From Methanomethylovorans sp. PtaU1.Bin073 (GTDB lineage Archaea; Halobacteriota; Methanosarcinia; Methanosarcinales; Methanosarcinaceae), in the NCBI GenBank assembly GCA_002067265.1, contig MVQW01000072.1, forward strand, positions 1 through 19,233: a stretch of 19,233 nucleotides of DNA, given 5' to 3'. Under the pieces are notes generated by a model that searched no databases, was not told the origin of the DNA, and saw only the letters and a list, made by a program, of their open reading frames with translations. Every line of letters begins with the position of its first letter. Position 1 is the stretch's first letter. The translations under genes and the position numbers were made by a program. Positions 1 to 8,188 of the stretch are shown here, piece by piece.

Positions 1-30
1 CATCCATCAACTCCATCGTTTTGTCAGATG

Positions 31-64
31 AAAGCACTTTGTTCATGGAGAAACGTGCTTTTTT
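31..64 (+). terminator. possible intrinsic terminator hairpin
   Basis: The arms AAAGCAC (31-37) and GTGCTTT (55-61) can pair around a 17-base loop, and the right arm runs directly into a T tract ending at 64. A plus-strand reading frame that enters from the left edge stops at 29-31, just before the hairpin, so it may end an upstream gene. Too little of that gene is visible to confirm it, and the stem is short with a long loop. Confidence 0.35.
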
Positions 65-119
65 GTGCAAATTCACACATCCTTATTTTGTCACCAAGAT
101 ATAGATTAAGTTAGAACAA

Positions 120-175
120 GTTTTATAAATATATTCCCTTTATAGAATATAGTAATTCTAATAACTATATATTTT
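120..175 (+). promoter_or_regulatory. AT-rich promoter region of the glycosyltransferase gene
   Basis: Two archaeal TATA-like boxes are visible: TTTATAAATA at about 122-131 and TATATATT at about 165-172. The second would place transcription start near 195, giving a leader of about 40 bases before the ATG at 238, with a ribosome binding site GGAGAT at 228-233. The rest of 65-234 is AT-rich spacer with no coding signal that I can support. Confidence 0.4.
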
Positions 176-237
176 ATTGGTGAACACACTATATGTCAGG
201 AGATTAACTAAATCTTATACTTACCGCGGAGATATTG

Positions 238-1404
238 ATGAAATTCCTAATATTCATGTGTGGCGAAGGGTTAGGACACACTGGCAGATGTATTGCCATC
301 GGGAAGGAACTTATGGCTACTGGCCATGAAGTCTATTTTGGAGCATATGGTTACTCAAAGGAACTTGTGGAAAAAGAAGGATACAAAGTATACAGGATAC
401 CACAGGAACTCCGATTAGTTGGAAGTTCTGGAGAATTCGACCTGAAGGGCTCCATAAAGTGTACCCTGTCCGTAATTGACATTGCAGGAATGTACCACGT
501 TTTTAAAATGGTGAAAAGTTTAAGGCCGGATGCTGTTATTTCAGATGGATACTATCTGGGAATATTAGCAGCTCACGTGAAAGAGATACCCATCTATGTA
601 ATAGCTAACCAATCAAATATGGCAGAATTCTTCCGGGAAAAAGGCTTTCTCATGAGCTTACTTGGAAATATAACAAAGAGATTCTATGAGCAAGTGTATA
701 CTATTGCGCATGCTATAATAGTACCTGATTTCCCTTCCCCTTACACTGTTTGCAGGAATAATCTATCCTTTCCTGTAAAAGTACAGCCAAGGATCAAATA
801 CAGTGGGCCCATTATACGTAAAGCACCTGAAAAAACAACCAGGAAAAATCTTGTTCATCCTCATGTACTGTGCATAATAGGCGGATTCGGTTATAGGTAT
901 CCCATATTGCAAAAAGTCATTTCCACAGCAAAATTGGATAAAAACATTCAGTACACTATTGTTACGGGCCCTAACATAAGTCCTGCGCAATTAACAGAAA
1001 TACCGGAAAACGTGGAAGTGCAGGATTTCATATCTGACCCTTTCTCCTACTACAAGAGTGCAGATATTGTTATAAGTGCCTGCGGACACGGAACTACCAT
1101 GGAAACATTGAGCTATGGGGTGCCAATGCTGGCATTTCCGGACAGGGGACAAAGAGAACAGGAAAACAATGCACAGTTAATTGATGAAATGAATTATGGA
1201 AAAAGAATGGATTACGAAGTATCTGCTGATTCATTGCTTAAATCTATAAAAGAGGTGCTTGCCAGCAAAAAAATTAAAGAGAAAACTAATATGCTTAAAA
1301 TAATGGCATATGAGCTCGAAGGTACTGTTTTCATGAGAAAACTACTGGAAAAGGATCTTCTGGTCCACGTTGCAGCAAAAGATGGAGATACTTCATCAAG
1401 CTAA
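238..1404 (+). CDS. MJ1255-like glycosyltransferase (GT-B fold, MurG/GT28-like)
   Basis: The 388-residue protein resembles the archaeal and bacterial MJ1255-type proteins, related to GT28/UGT nucleotide-sugar transferases. The N-terminal loop GEGLGHTGR (residues 9-17) is the GxGHxxR motif that binds the acceptor/diphosphate side. The C-terminal half carries a sugar-nucleotide-binding segment, SACGHGTTMETLSYGVP, followed by FPDRGQREQENNAQ. No signal peptide or membrane helix is evident, so it probably acts in the cytoplasm or at the inner membrane face, perhaps in surface glycan or glycolipid synthesis. Donor and acceptor cannot be read from sequence. A TTG at 235 lies in frame, but GGAG at 228-231 is six bases from the ATG at 238 and only three from the TTG, so ATG is preferred. 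The last 74 bases overlap the convergent HAD gene. Confidence 0.75.
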   Translation: MKFLIFMCGEGLGHTGRCIAIGKELMATGHEVYFGAYGYSKELVEKEGYKVYRIPQELRLVGSSGEFDLKGSIKCTLSVIDIAGMYHVFKMVKSLRPDAVISDGYYLGILAAHVKEIPIYVIANQSNMAEFFREKGFLMSLLGNITKRFYEQVYTIAHAIIVPDFPSPYTVCRNNLSFPVKVQPRIKYSGPIIRKAPEKTTRKNLVHPHVLCIIGGFGYRYPILQKVISTAKLDKNIQYTIVTGPNISPAQLTEIPENVEVQDFISDPFSYYKSADIVISACGHGTTMETLSYGVPMLAFPDRGQREQENNAQLIDEMNYGKRMDYEVSADSLLKSIKEVLASKKIKEKTNMLKIMAYELEGTVFMRKLLEKDLLVHVAAKDGDTSSS

Positions 1405-2008
1405 GATGATTCCTTAATACTTTATCTGACATTTTCAGCAGCTGAGGATCAACATAAGTCGGTATACCAATGCAATATATGCCTGCCTTTTTTGCAGCTT
1501 CGACACCATAAGGAGCATTTTCAAAAACAATGCAATTCTCAGGATCTGCTCCAAGATATTCCAGTGCTTTTAAGTATGGATCAGGATCGGGTTTTCCTTT
1601 AACAACATCATCACCCGATACCACTGCATTGAAATTGACGCTGAAATGACGACCGAGTATACCATCAACCGCATTGCGGTCTGAGCCTGAAACTACTGCA
1701 AGTAAGTAATCTTTGGAAAGCAATTCCAAACAACGAGTAATGCCTGGAAATGGTTTGACATTCCTTATATCGAAAAAAGTCTGTTTTCTGGCAGCAATTG
1801 AAAAAAAAGAGTCAAAAGAACCGGAAATACCCTGATGGTGCAAGATGCTATCAATAATTCCCCTATCATTCGCACCCTCCAACCTGTAAATAGAATCCTG
1901 GGATATAGCGATCCCTTCCTCCAAAAAAGCCATTTTCCAGGCAGAGGCATGCAGATGCATAGAATCTACAAGCACACCATCCATATCAAAAATCAGGGCG
2001 TGTTTCAT
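1331..2008 (-). CDS. HAD-superfamily phosphatase / beta-phosphoglucomutase-like protein
   Basis: This 225-residue protein has all HAD motifs. Motif I is FDMDG, with nucleophile D8 and general acid/base D10, followed by a helical cap as in beta-phosphoglucomutase-like enzymes. Motif II is SGSD (107-110), motif III is the lysine in KGKPDPDPY (K139), and motif IV is FENAPYGVEAAKKAG (E163, N164). The second motif IV acid is Asn, a substitution I believe also occurs in other subgroup members. The substrate is probably a small phosphorylated metabolite and cannot be named. An upstream in-frame start exists at 2128, but it would add an unrelated hydrophobic stretch and overlap lysA; the FDMDG start at 2008 fits the family. 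The last 24 or so residues are encoded in the overlap with the glycosyltransferase gene. Confidence 0.8.
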   Translation of the reverse strand: MKHALIFDMDGVLVDSMHLHASAWKMAFLEEGIAISQDSIYRLEGANDRGIIDSILHHQGISGSFDSFFSIAARKQTFFDIRNVKPFPGITRCLELLSKDYLLAVVSGSDRNAVDGILGRHFSVNFNAVVSGDDVVKGKPDPDPYLKALEYLGADPENCIVFENAPYGVEAAKKAGIYCIGIPTYVDPQLLKMSDKVLRNHLSLMKYLHLLLQRGPEDPFPVVFS

Positions 2009-2030
2009 GCTATATAGATACAGAATAGAA

Positions 2031-2040
2031 TATATAAAAG
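2031..2040 (-). promoter_or_regulatory. TATA box of the HAD gene, probably giving a leaderless mRNA
   Basis: On the minus strand CTTTTATATA occupies 2040-2031. Start is expected about 25 bases downstream, near 2010, almost exactly at the ATG (2008-2006). The bases before the ATG contain no ribosome binding site, which fits leaderless expression independent of lysA. Confidence 0.5.
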
Positions 2041-2078
2041 TGCTGGAAATGAATACCCAGCTAAATAAAGTAGAATAT

Positions 2079-3341
2079 TTAGATGAACTTCTGAAGCCCT
2101 TCAAAATCCAGCGTCGCAAAGTAGTCATCTACGGTTTCAGCTCTGCGTATCTGTACAAAACTACCATCTGCTCTTAACAGGATCTCAGCGGAGCGCAGTT
2201 TACCATTATAGTTAAAACCCATGGCATAACCATGAGCTCCCGTATCATGAATCACCAGAATGTCCCCACGCTCCACTTCAGGAAGCATACGATCAATGGC
2301 AAACTTATCATTGTTCTCACAAAGAGAACCAGTGACATCGTACTTGAAAGTCGGTTGCTCATTTTCCTTATCAAGGACAGTTATGTGATGATATGCACCG
2401 TATATTCCCGGCCTCATGAGGTTGGCCATGCATGCATCCGTGCCTACATAGTCTTTGTAGATGTGTTTCATGTGCCTGACAGTGGTTATCAGATAACCAT
2501 ATGGTCCGGTAATGACACGTCCGCACTCAAGGTAGATCTTAAGAGGAGCTAACCCATTTGCCTCAATAGTTTTTATATACGCATCCTTTACACCTCTGGC
2601 AATGACATCATAAGGCACTTGTTCCTGATCGGGACGGTATGGTATGCCAATACCTCCACCAAGGTTTACAAACTCAAACCTTATACCAAGTTCTTTGGAT
2701 ATATCAGCTATGAGTTCGAAAAGGATCTTTGCAGTTTCTATAAAGTACTGAGGATTCAGCTCATTGGATGCCACCATTGTGTGCAAGCCAAATCTCTTCA
2801 CACCCTTATCCCGCATATATCTGTAGCCCTCAAAGAGCTGCTCACGAGTAAAACCATACTTTGCTTCCTCGGGCTTTCCAATTATTGCGTTGCCTTCCTT
2901 AAGAGGTCCTGGATTATACCTGCAGCATACAAGCTCCGGCAGACCTGCCTCTTCTTCTAGGAATTTGATGTGACTTATATCATCAAGATTTATTATAGCA
3001 CCTAGTTCGTTCGCCTTTCTGAACTCTTCCGCAGGAGTGTCGTTGGAACTGAACATGATGTACTCACCAAGGATCCCTGTCTTCTCTGCAAGCAATAACT
3101 CTGGCAGAGAACTGCAGTCAGCTCCAAAACCTTCTTCCTTGAGAATTTTCATGATATATGGATTTGGAAGAGCTTTCACAGCAAAGAACTCCTGGAAACC
3201 CTCTAATATGCCAAAGGCTTTCTTGAGCCTACGGGCATTCCCCCTGATACCTTTTTCGTCATATAGATGGAAAGGTGTAGGACATTGTGCAATAATCTCA
3301 GAGATCTTTTCTTTTGTGAAAGGGAGTGCTTTTGATACCAT
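2079..3341 (-). CDS. lysA: diaminopimelate decarboxylase (PLP fold-type III)
   Basis: The 420-residue protein matches the alanine-racemase-like fold of DAP and related amino acid decarboxylases. The last step of lysine synthesis, meso-diaminopimelate to lysine plus CO2, is the likely reaction. Visible landmarks are the PLP-lysine motif FFAVKALPNP (K56), H187 in GLHTMVAS, the phosphate-binding loop GGGIGIPY (228-235), ECGR (272-275), the decarboxylase Cys motif CENNDKFA (C341) and GAHGYAMGFNYNG (368-380). The usual EPGR, CES-D and GAYG motifs are thus ECGR, CENND and GAHG, so this is a divergent branch and another diamino or polyamine substrate cannot be excluded. The start at 3341 has a ribosome binding site, GAGGGT, seven bases or so upstream. 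The gene runs opposite to the peroxiredoxin gene. Confidence 0.75.
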   Translation of the reverse strand: MVSKALPFTKEKISEIIAQCPTPFHLYDEKGIRGNARRLKKAFGILEGFQEFFAVKALPNPYIMKILKEEGFGADCSSLPELLLAEKTGILGEYIMFSSNDTPAEEFRKANELGAIINLDDISHIKFLEEEAGLPELVCCRYNPGPLKEGNAIIGKPEEAKYGFTREQLFEGYRYMRDKGVKRFGLHTMVASNELNPQYFIETAKILFELIADISKELGIRFEFVNLGGGIGIPYRPDQEQVPYDVIARGVKDAYIKTIEANGLAPLKIYLECGRVITGPYGYLITTVRHMKHIYKDYVGTDACMANLMRPGIYGAYHHITVLDKENEQPTFKYDVTGSLCENNDKFAIDRMLPEVERGDILVIHDTGAHGYAMGFNYNGKLRSAEILLRADGSFVQIRRAETVDDYFATLDFEGLQKFI

Positions 3342-3375
3342 ATTCTACCCTCAAAGCCAAAAAGGCTGTATATGA

Positions 3376-3391
3376 ACCGTCATATAACGGT
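3376..3391. promoter_or_regulatory. palindrome over the lysA promoter, possible operator
   Basis: ACCGTCATATAACGGT is a 16-base near-perfect palindrome (14 of 16 positions symmetric; arms ACCGT/ACGGT). On the minus strand it includes GTTATATGA, a plausible TATA box for lysA that would put transcription start near 3360. A repressor bound here would block that promoter. A smaller dyad, AGCC-AAAAA-GGCT (3355-3367), lies in the presumed lysA leader. The peroxiredoxin promoter may use TATA-like bases at about 3404-3424. Confidence 0.4.
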
Positions 3392-3450
3392 AATTGGAAC
3401 TAACTATACCTGCTTAGATAAATACTCATTGGAAAATATAGGAAGATACA

Positions 3451-3930
3451 ATGTCCAATAATTCACTTTTAGAAGGTCAGGAGGCACCTTTGTTCTGCCT
3501 GCCAGACCAGAATAATGAAAAAACTTGCTTGAAAGACCTGAGGGGTAAATGGGTTGTACTTTATTTTTATCCACGGGACAACACTACCGGCTGCACAAAG
3601 GAAGCACAGGATTTCACTTCACTTAAAGTTGAATTTGAAACAGAAGAAGCAATGATCATTGGAATCAGCAAAGACAGCATTGCATCTCATCAGAAGTTCA
3701 TTGAGAAAAGGGAATTGGGAATCACTCTCCTTTCAGACACAGATGTTACTGTTCACAAGCTGTACGATGTATGGCGCCTGAAAAAATTCATGGGAAAGGA
3801 ATCCATGGGTACTGTAAGAACAACATTCCTTATTGATCCAAAAGGCATTATAGTGAGTATTTGGGACAATGTAAAAACAAAGGAACATGCACAGATAGTG
3901 CTGGGAAAATTGAGATCGGTAAAAAAATAG
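3451..3930 (+). CDS. bcp: thioredoxin-dependent peroxiredoxin, Bcp/PrxQ type
   Basis: At 159 residues this is a full-length Bcp/PrxQ peroxiredoxin, which reduces hydrogen peroxide and organic hydroperoxides in the cytoplasm. The segment FYPRDNTTGCTKEAQDF holds the peroxidatic cysteine (C48) with the Thr and Pro context of the family. In many PrxQ proteins the resolving cysteine lies five residues further (CxxxxC); here that position is Q53, so the protein would work as a 1-Cys type or use another thiol (C16 and C26 are the only other cysteines I see). The later FLIDPKGII segment is also typical. The weak ribosome binding site GGAAGA at 3441-3446 supports the ATG at 3451. Its 3' end runs into the terminator of the opposing ATP synthase operon. 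Confidence 0.9.
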   Translation: MSNNSLLEGQEAPLFCLPDQNNEKTCLKDLRGKWVVLYFYPRDNTTGCTKEAQDFTSLKVEFETEEAMIIGISKDSIASHQKFIEKRELGITLLSDTDVTVHKLYDVWRLKKFMGKESMGTVRTTFLIDPKGIIVSIWDNVKTKEHAQIVLGKLRSVKK

Positions 3931-3938
3931 AAAAAAAA
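3921..3938 (-). terminator. poly-T terminator of the ATP synthase operon
   Basis: Read on the minus strand, eight T (3938-3931), then CTA, then seven T (3927-3921) follow eight bases after the ahaG stop codon. U-rich tracts without a strong stem are the usual archaeal termination signal. The tract overlaps the stop codon of the convergent peroxiredoxin gene. Confidence 0.6.
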
Positions 3939-3945
3939 TGATTTC

Positions 3946-4125
3946 CTAAATGTCTAATTTGCCAGATAGATATGAAAAGATAAGAATATAACCCATTGCC
4001 AGCAAAAATAGTGAGATGATCCATGCCCATCTTAAAATTCTTGCCAGGTTATGAGGTTTTCCTAGCTGTGTGAAGAAACGATCGACCATATTGGGCCGAT
4101 CATCTTCTGGGTTTCCAGATCCCAT
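3946..4125 (-). CDS. ahaG: AhaG-like small membrane protein at the end of the ATP synthase operon
   Basis: A 59-codon frame lies 11 bases after ahaD on the same strand. It has a polar, acidic N-terminus (MGSGNPEDDRPN), an amphipathic basic stretch ending in ARILRWAW, then one hydrophobic helix of about 19 residues (roughly 36-54) and a short tail, SGKLDI. M. mazei is described with a final operon gene ahaG, a small hydrophobic protein of unknown function; position, size and membrane topology match, though I cannot align the sequences here. There is no good ribosome binding site in front of the ATG, so translation may be coupled to ahaD, or start at M13. The role is unknown; assembly or anchoring of the synthase is only a guess. 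Confidence 0.65.
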   Translation of the reverse strand: MGSGNPEDDRPNMVDRFFTQLGKPHNLARILRWAWIISLFLLAMGYILIFSYLSGKLDI

Positions 4126-4136
4126 ATATAAGAATC

Positions 4137-4754
4137 TTATCCTTTGATCTTCTTGAGTCTGAACGTATTCTCTCTTTCCATCTCTTCAAGACGGAGCCTG
4201 ATGAAGTTCATAGCTTCCTGCATTTCAGGTATGACCTTGAACTCAAGAGCATTGACACGGCGCTTGGTCTTTTCGATATCATCGAGCAGCTTTTTCATAG
4301 TAGTCTCGATCTCTGCTGCCACAATGATATTCTCCACCAGCTTCTCATAGGCGTCTGCGGCTTCATCGGTGTAGGAACTAGTTCCCAATATACCATAGCC
4401 ACGTTCTTCTATGGATTTGCGTACACTGGAAGATTCGATCTTGGGGACCACGACACCCATTATGTTCCTGCTTTCAAGTTCAATTTGGGGAATGTTCTCC
4501 AAGGCAAAAGCTGTGGATTTGACAGTAATGATACCGTCAACAGCATTTGCAAGACCTATCTTCTTATTAGCCACTTCATAGGCTTTGTCCAGCTCTGACC
4601 TAACATCCTTTGCTTTGCTAAGGATATCGAAGAACTCAAGGATCAAACCATCTCTCTTCATTTTAAGCAATTTGTGACCGCTCTGAGAGAGCTTGATCTT
4701 CTTCTTGAGCTCTATGAGCTCGGACCGGGTTGGTTTAACATCCTTTACGCCCAT
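4137..4754 (-). CDS. atpD: A-type ATP synthase subunit D (central stalk)
   Basis: AhaD, 205 residues, forms the long coiled-coil rotor shaft inside the A3B3 head, equivalent in role to F-type gamma. The N-terminal segment KPTRSELIELKKKIKLSQSG followed by HKLLKMKRDGL is the conserved signature of V/A-type subunit D. The C-terminal segment has the heptad-rich helix ending in RVNALEFKVIPEMQ, typical of the family. Length is normal. A GGTGA ribosome binding site precedes the ATG at 4754, and only 20 bases separate it from ahaB, so the two are cotranscribed. Confidence 0.95.
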   Translation of the reverse strand: MGVKDVKPTRSELIELKKKIKLSQSGHKLLKMKRDGLILEFFDILSKAKDVRSELDKAYEVANKKIGLANAVDGIITVKSTAFALENIPQIELESRNIMGVVVPKIESSSVRKSIEERGYGILGTSSYTDEAADAYEKLVENIIVAAEIETTMKKLLDDIEKTKRRVNALEFKVIPEMQEAMNFIRLRLEEMERENTFRLKKIKG

Positions 4755-4774
4755 GTTCGTTCACCAGATTCCCT

Positions 4775-6157
4775 TTAGTTGCTCTTCTTATGAGCAGGGT
4801 GGTACTTCTCTATGAACTTGTTGTCTACTCTTGTAAGCAGTGCTTCCGGAAGTTCAGACAGAATAGACCATGCAACATTCAGCGTATCCTCGATGGACCT
4901 GTCTTCGTTTCTTCCCTGACGCACAAACCTGTCTTCGAACAGATCTGCAAATTCAAGGATCCTCTGGTCCCTCTCAGACAATGCTTCCTTACCCACGATA
5001 GCCACCAGGCCTCTTAAGTCACGACCTTCTGCGTATCCTGCATACATCTGGTCGGAAACTGCTTTGTGGTCATCCCTTGTCTTACCTGCACCTATACCTG
5101 AGTTCATCAGACGGGACAATGAAGGCAGCACGTTGATTGGAGGGTAGATACCTTTTCTGTGCAATTCCCTTGAAACCACGATCTGTCCTTCAGTAATGTA
5201 ACCAGAGAGATCAGGGATGGGGTGAGTGATATCGTCACCAGGCATGGTGAGGATAGAGAACTGCGTAACTGATCCTTTTCTGCCTTTAATGACACCTGCA
5301 CGCTCATACAAGGATGCAAGATCAGTGTACATGTAACCTGGATAACCTCTACGTCCTGGAACCTCTTCACGGGCAGCACCCATCTGACGCAATGCTTCGC
5401 AGTAGTTGGTGATATCTGTAAGGATAACAAGCACGTGCATATCATGCTCATATGCTAGATACTCAGCTGCGGTAAGAGCCATCCTTGGAGTGATAATACG
5501 CTCGACTGCTGGGTCATCTGCAAGGTTTAGGAACACCACTGCTCTTTCAAGTGCACCGGTCTTCTCGAAGTCTTCCATGAAGTACTGTGCTTCCTCATTG
5601 GTAATACCCATTGCAGCGAACACTACTGCGAATGCCTCTTCAGAACCTGGCACCTTTGCCTGTCTTGCTATCTGTAGAGCAATCTCATTATGAGGGAGAC
5701 CTGAACCAGAGAAGATAGGCAGTTTCTGTCCCCTTACAAGTGTGTTAGTTCCATCGATCGTGGAAATACCGGTCTGGATGAATTCCTCAGGTGGCATCCT
5801 TGAATAAGGATTCATTGATGCACCATTCACATCGATCCTGTCTTCGGGAATTATGCGCGGCCCGCCATCAAGAGGCTCACCAGATCCTGAAAGGATACGG
5901 CCTAACATGTCCTTTGAAACTGGTAATTTGATTGTTTCGCCGGTAAATACTACCCCAGATTCCTCATTGAGTCCACCAGTACCTTCGAAGACCTGTACAG
6001 CTACTATGTCAGCTGATGTATCAAGTACCTGACCTCTCTTAGTACTACCATCTGGCAGGTTGATATTCACAAGTTCACCGTAACCCACTGGTTCGGTCTT
6101 CTCGATGAATATAAGAGGGCCTGAGATCTCTACTATAGTCTTATATTCCTTGGTCAT
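4775..6157 (-). CDS. atpB: A-type ATP synthase subunit B (non-catalytic head subunit)
   Basis: AhaB, 460 residues, alternates with AhaA in the A3B3 hexamer. It lacks a Walker A motif: the equivalent segment reads [12 protein letters not shown], as expected for the regulatory subunit. Other landmarks are [34 protein letters not shown] and [20 protein letters not shown]. An in-frame TTG lies 15 bases upstream at 6172, but it sits inside the ribosome binding site GGAGG, whose spacing of eight bases fits the ATG at 6157 (protein start MTKEYKT). That start leaves one base after the ahaA stop codon, so translation is probably coupled. Confidence 0.96.
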   Translation of the reverse strand: MTKEYKTIVEISGPLIFIEKTEPVGYGELVNINLPDGSTKRGQVLDTSADIVAVQVFEGTGGLNEESGVVFTGETIKLPVSKDMLGRILSGSGEPLDGGPRIIPEDRIDVNGASMNPYSRMPPEEFIQTGISTIDGTNTLVRGQKLPIFSGSGLPHNEIALQIARQAKVPGSEEAFAVVFAAMGITNEEAQYFMEDFEKTGALERAVVFLNLADDPAVERIITPRMALTAAEYLAYEHDMHVLVILTDITNYCEALRQMGAAREEVPGRRGYPGYMYTDLASLYERAGVIKGRKGSVTQFSILTMPGDDITHPIPDLSGYITEGQIVVSRELHRKGIYPPINVLPSLSRLMNSGIGAGKTRDDHKAVSDQMYAGYAEGRDLRGLVAIVGKEALSERDQRILEFADLFEDRFVRQGRNEDRSIEDTLNVAWSILSELPEALLTRVDNKFIEKYHPAHKKSN

Positions 6158-6158
6158 T

Positions 6159-7895
6159 TTAATTGCCTCCAAGCTTTGCGAACTCGGAATCCATCTTCTT
6201 CAGGACCTCATCAAGTGCTTTGTCAAAGTTCTCTTCGAATTTGACCTTTGCAAGATCATCCTTTGATTCCATGGATAGAATCTTTTTCATTGGAGCACCT
6301 GCCTCAAGAGCAGCTGAGGCCATGTCACTGTACTTGGATATAGCTTTCAGCAACTTGTACTGCTTGTCAAATGAACAGTAAGTGTCTACAGGGTGGTATG
6401 CATTCTGCTGAAGGAAATATTCACGGATCATACGACAGATTTCCAAGACCAGCTGCTGGTCTTCCGGCAGAGCATCGGAACCCACGAGCTGCACAATTTC
6501 CTGCAGTTCGGATTCACGCTGGAGCAAATCTATTGCATTGTCCCTGAGAGCATTCCAATCCGGAGCAACATTTTCACTGAACCAACCTGAAAGAGAGTTG
6601 CTGTAAAGACTGTAACTGGTAAGCCAGTTTATAGCTGGGAAGTGCCTCCTCTGTGCAAGCTTGGCATCAAGAGCCCAGAAAACCTTTACGATACGCAGAG
6701 TGTTCTGGGTAACTGGTTCTGAGAAGTCACCACCAGGTGGAGATACTGCACCGATAACCGTAATAGAACCATTCACTCCTGCAAGAGATTTTACATAACC
6801 TGCTCTCTCATAGAACTCTGACAGTCTTGCTGACAAATAAGCTGGATAACCTTCCTCACCAGGCATTTCTTCAAGCCTTGAGGAAATTTCTCTCATAGCT
6901 TCTGCCCATCTTGAAGTGGAATCTGCCATAAGGGAAACATCATATCCCATGTCACGGTAGTATTCTGCAATGGTGATACCAGTGTATACTGATGCCTCAC
7001 GGGCAGCCACCGGCATGTTGGAAGTATTTGCGATGAGCACAGTACGTTCCATAAGCGGACGGCCAGTCTTTGGGTCCTGCAGTTCTGGGAACTCATTAAG
7101 AACATCGGCCATCTCATTACCACGTTCTCCACAACCGATGTAGACCACAATATCAGTGTCACTCCACTTAGCAAGCTGCTGCTGAGTAACAGTCTTTCCT
7201 GAACCGAATGGGCCGGGGATTGCAGCAGTACCTCCTTTTGCAACCGGGAAAAGTCCATCGAGAATTCTCTGACCGGTGATAAGAGGAGTCTTTGGTAAGA
7301 GTTTCTTACTTACTGGTCTGGGCGCCCTGACAGGCCACTTCTGCATCAGCTGCAGTTCAGTACCATCTGTAAGTACACAAACGGTTTCATCTACAGTGAA
7401 CTTTCCTGCCTTTATTTCATCCACTGTGCCTGAAACTCTTGGAGGGACCATGATCTTGTGTTCAATGTTCTCGGTTTCCTGTACAAGACCGATAACTTCT
7501 CCACCTTTTACCTTATCGCCCTTAGCGACAGTGGGTTTGAAATCCCATTTTTTCTCCCTGTCAAGTCCGTTTGCAGTTACACCCCTCTGAATGAAATCTC
7601 CCATTTTCTCTTGGAGAACCTTCAGAGGCCTCTGGATACCATCATAGATACTTTCCAGCAGACCTGGACCAAGCTCTACTGAGAGGGACATTCCTGTGTT
7701 TTCCACGGGTTCACCTGGCTTGATTCCAGATGTGTCCTCATATACCTGAACTGTGGCTTTGTCACCTTCAATTCTGATGACCTCACCCATCAATCCTTCA
7801 TGACCAACTTTGACCACGTCATACATTTTTGGCTTGATACCGGTAATAGTAACGACTGGTCCGGCCACACGATAAATTTCACCTTTTATTTCCAC
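6159..7895 (-). CDS. atpA: A-type ATP synthase subunit A (catalytic head subunit)
   Basis: AhaA, 578 residues, carries the catalytic nucleotide site of the archaeal ATP synthase. The P-loop is GPFGSGKT (228-235, K234), followed by GCGERGNEM and the Walker B region [20 protein letters not shown]. The extra region of about 90 residues that distinguishes A/V-type A subunits from F-type beta (roughly 115-205) is present and contains WPVRAPRPV. The start codon is GTG at 7895, lying inside the last codons of ahaF (10-base overlap), with GGTAGGTG just upstream as ribosome binding site. Length is normal for Methanosarcina-type subunits. Confidence 0.97.
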   Translation of the reverse strand: MEIKGEIYRVAGPVVTITGIKPKMYDVVKVGHEGLMGEVIRIEGDKATVQVYEDTSGIKPGEPVENTGMSLSVELGPGLLESIYDGIQRPLKVLQEKMGDFIQRGVTANGLDREKKWDFKPTVAKGDKVKGGEVIGLVQETENIEHKIMVPPRVSGTVDEIKAGKFTVDETVCVLTDGTELQLMQKWPVRAPRPVSKKLLPKTPLITGQRILDGLFPVAKGGTAAIPGPFGSGKTVTQQQLAKWSDTDIVVYIGCGERGNEMADVLNEFPELQDPKTGRPLMERTVLIANTSNMPVAAREASVYTGITIAEYYRDMGYDVSLMADSTSRWAEAMREISSRLEEMPGEEGYPAYLSARLSEFYERAGYVKSLAGVNGSITVIGAVSPPGGDFSEPVTQNTLRIVKVFWALDAKLAQRRHFPAINWLTSYSLYSNSLSGWFSENVAPDWNALRDNAIDLLQRESELQEIVQLVGSDALPEDQQLVLEICRMIREYFLQQNAYHPVDTYCSFDKQYKLLKAISKYSDMASAALEAGAPMKKILSMESKDDLAKVKFEENFDKALDEVLKKMDSEFAKLGGN

Positions 7896-8188
7896 AGATC
7901 TACACCTACCGATTGTTTTATCTTTTCCCTTAAGTTCGAACTTTGACCACTACCTCCCAGAGTAACAACAGTCGGTTCAACAGATTCATTGATCGTGTCC
8001 CTCAACATCTCCGGTAGTCTGGACAGGTCATCTCCATGCAATACAAGTATTCCAATATCCCTGTCCTCAAGCACCTTTCTTACAGTAGGTTCAAGTTCTA
8101 CATGGTTATTAACTTCAAAGATCTTCTTTATTCCAGCCAGCCTGAATCCAGTGACAAACTCGCTGCTGCCTACTACTGCAAGTTCCAT
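7886..8188 (-). CDS. atpF: A-type ATP synthase subunit F (central stalk)
   Basis: AhaF is a 100-residue CheY-like alpha/beta protein that binds subunit D in the central stalk. The N-terminus [20 protein letters not shown] and the segment [16 protein letters not shown] match the family, as does the short C-terminal tail. Its ATG shares a base with the ahaC stop (TGATG, at 8190-8186), and its final codons contain the ahaA ribosome binding site and GTG start, so C, F and A are translated as a coupled series. Confidence 0.95.
   Translation of the reverse strand: MELAVVGSSEFVTGFRLAGIKKIFEVNNHVELEPTVRKVLEDRDIGILVLHGDDLSRLPEMLRDTINESVEPTVVTLGGSGQSSNLREKIKQSVGVDLWK

Noticed and set aside
1..46. Gene fragments at the left edge: a minus-strand ATG at 46 reading MNKVLSSDKTMELMD, and a plus-strand frame ending at 31
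   Set aside because: Too short to judge and mutually exclusive in part; no ribosome binding site precedes the minus-strand ATG.
3848..4030. 60-residue minus-strand frame between the peroxiredoxin gene and ahaD
   Set aside because: It runs antisense into the peroxiredoxin gene across its stop codon and has no family-like features; the overlapping ahaG frame explains the region better.
6893..7258. 121-residue minus-strand frame inside ahaA, and long plus-strand frames opposite the ATP synthase genes
   Set aside because: Shadow frames of strongly conserved coding sequence; composition is unlike real proteins.
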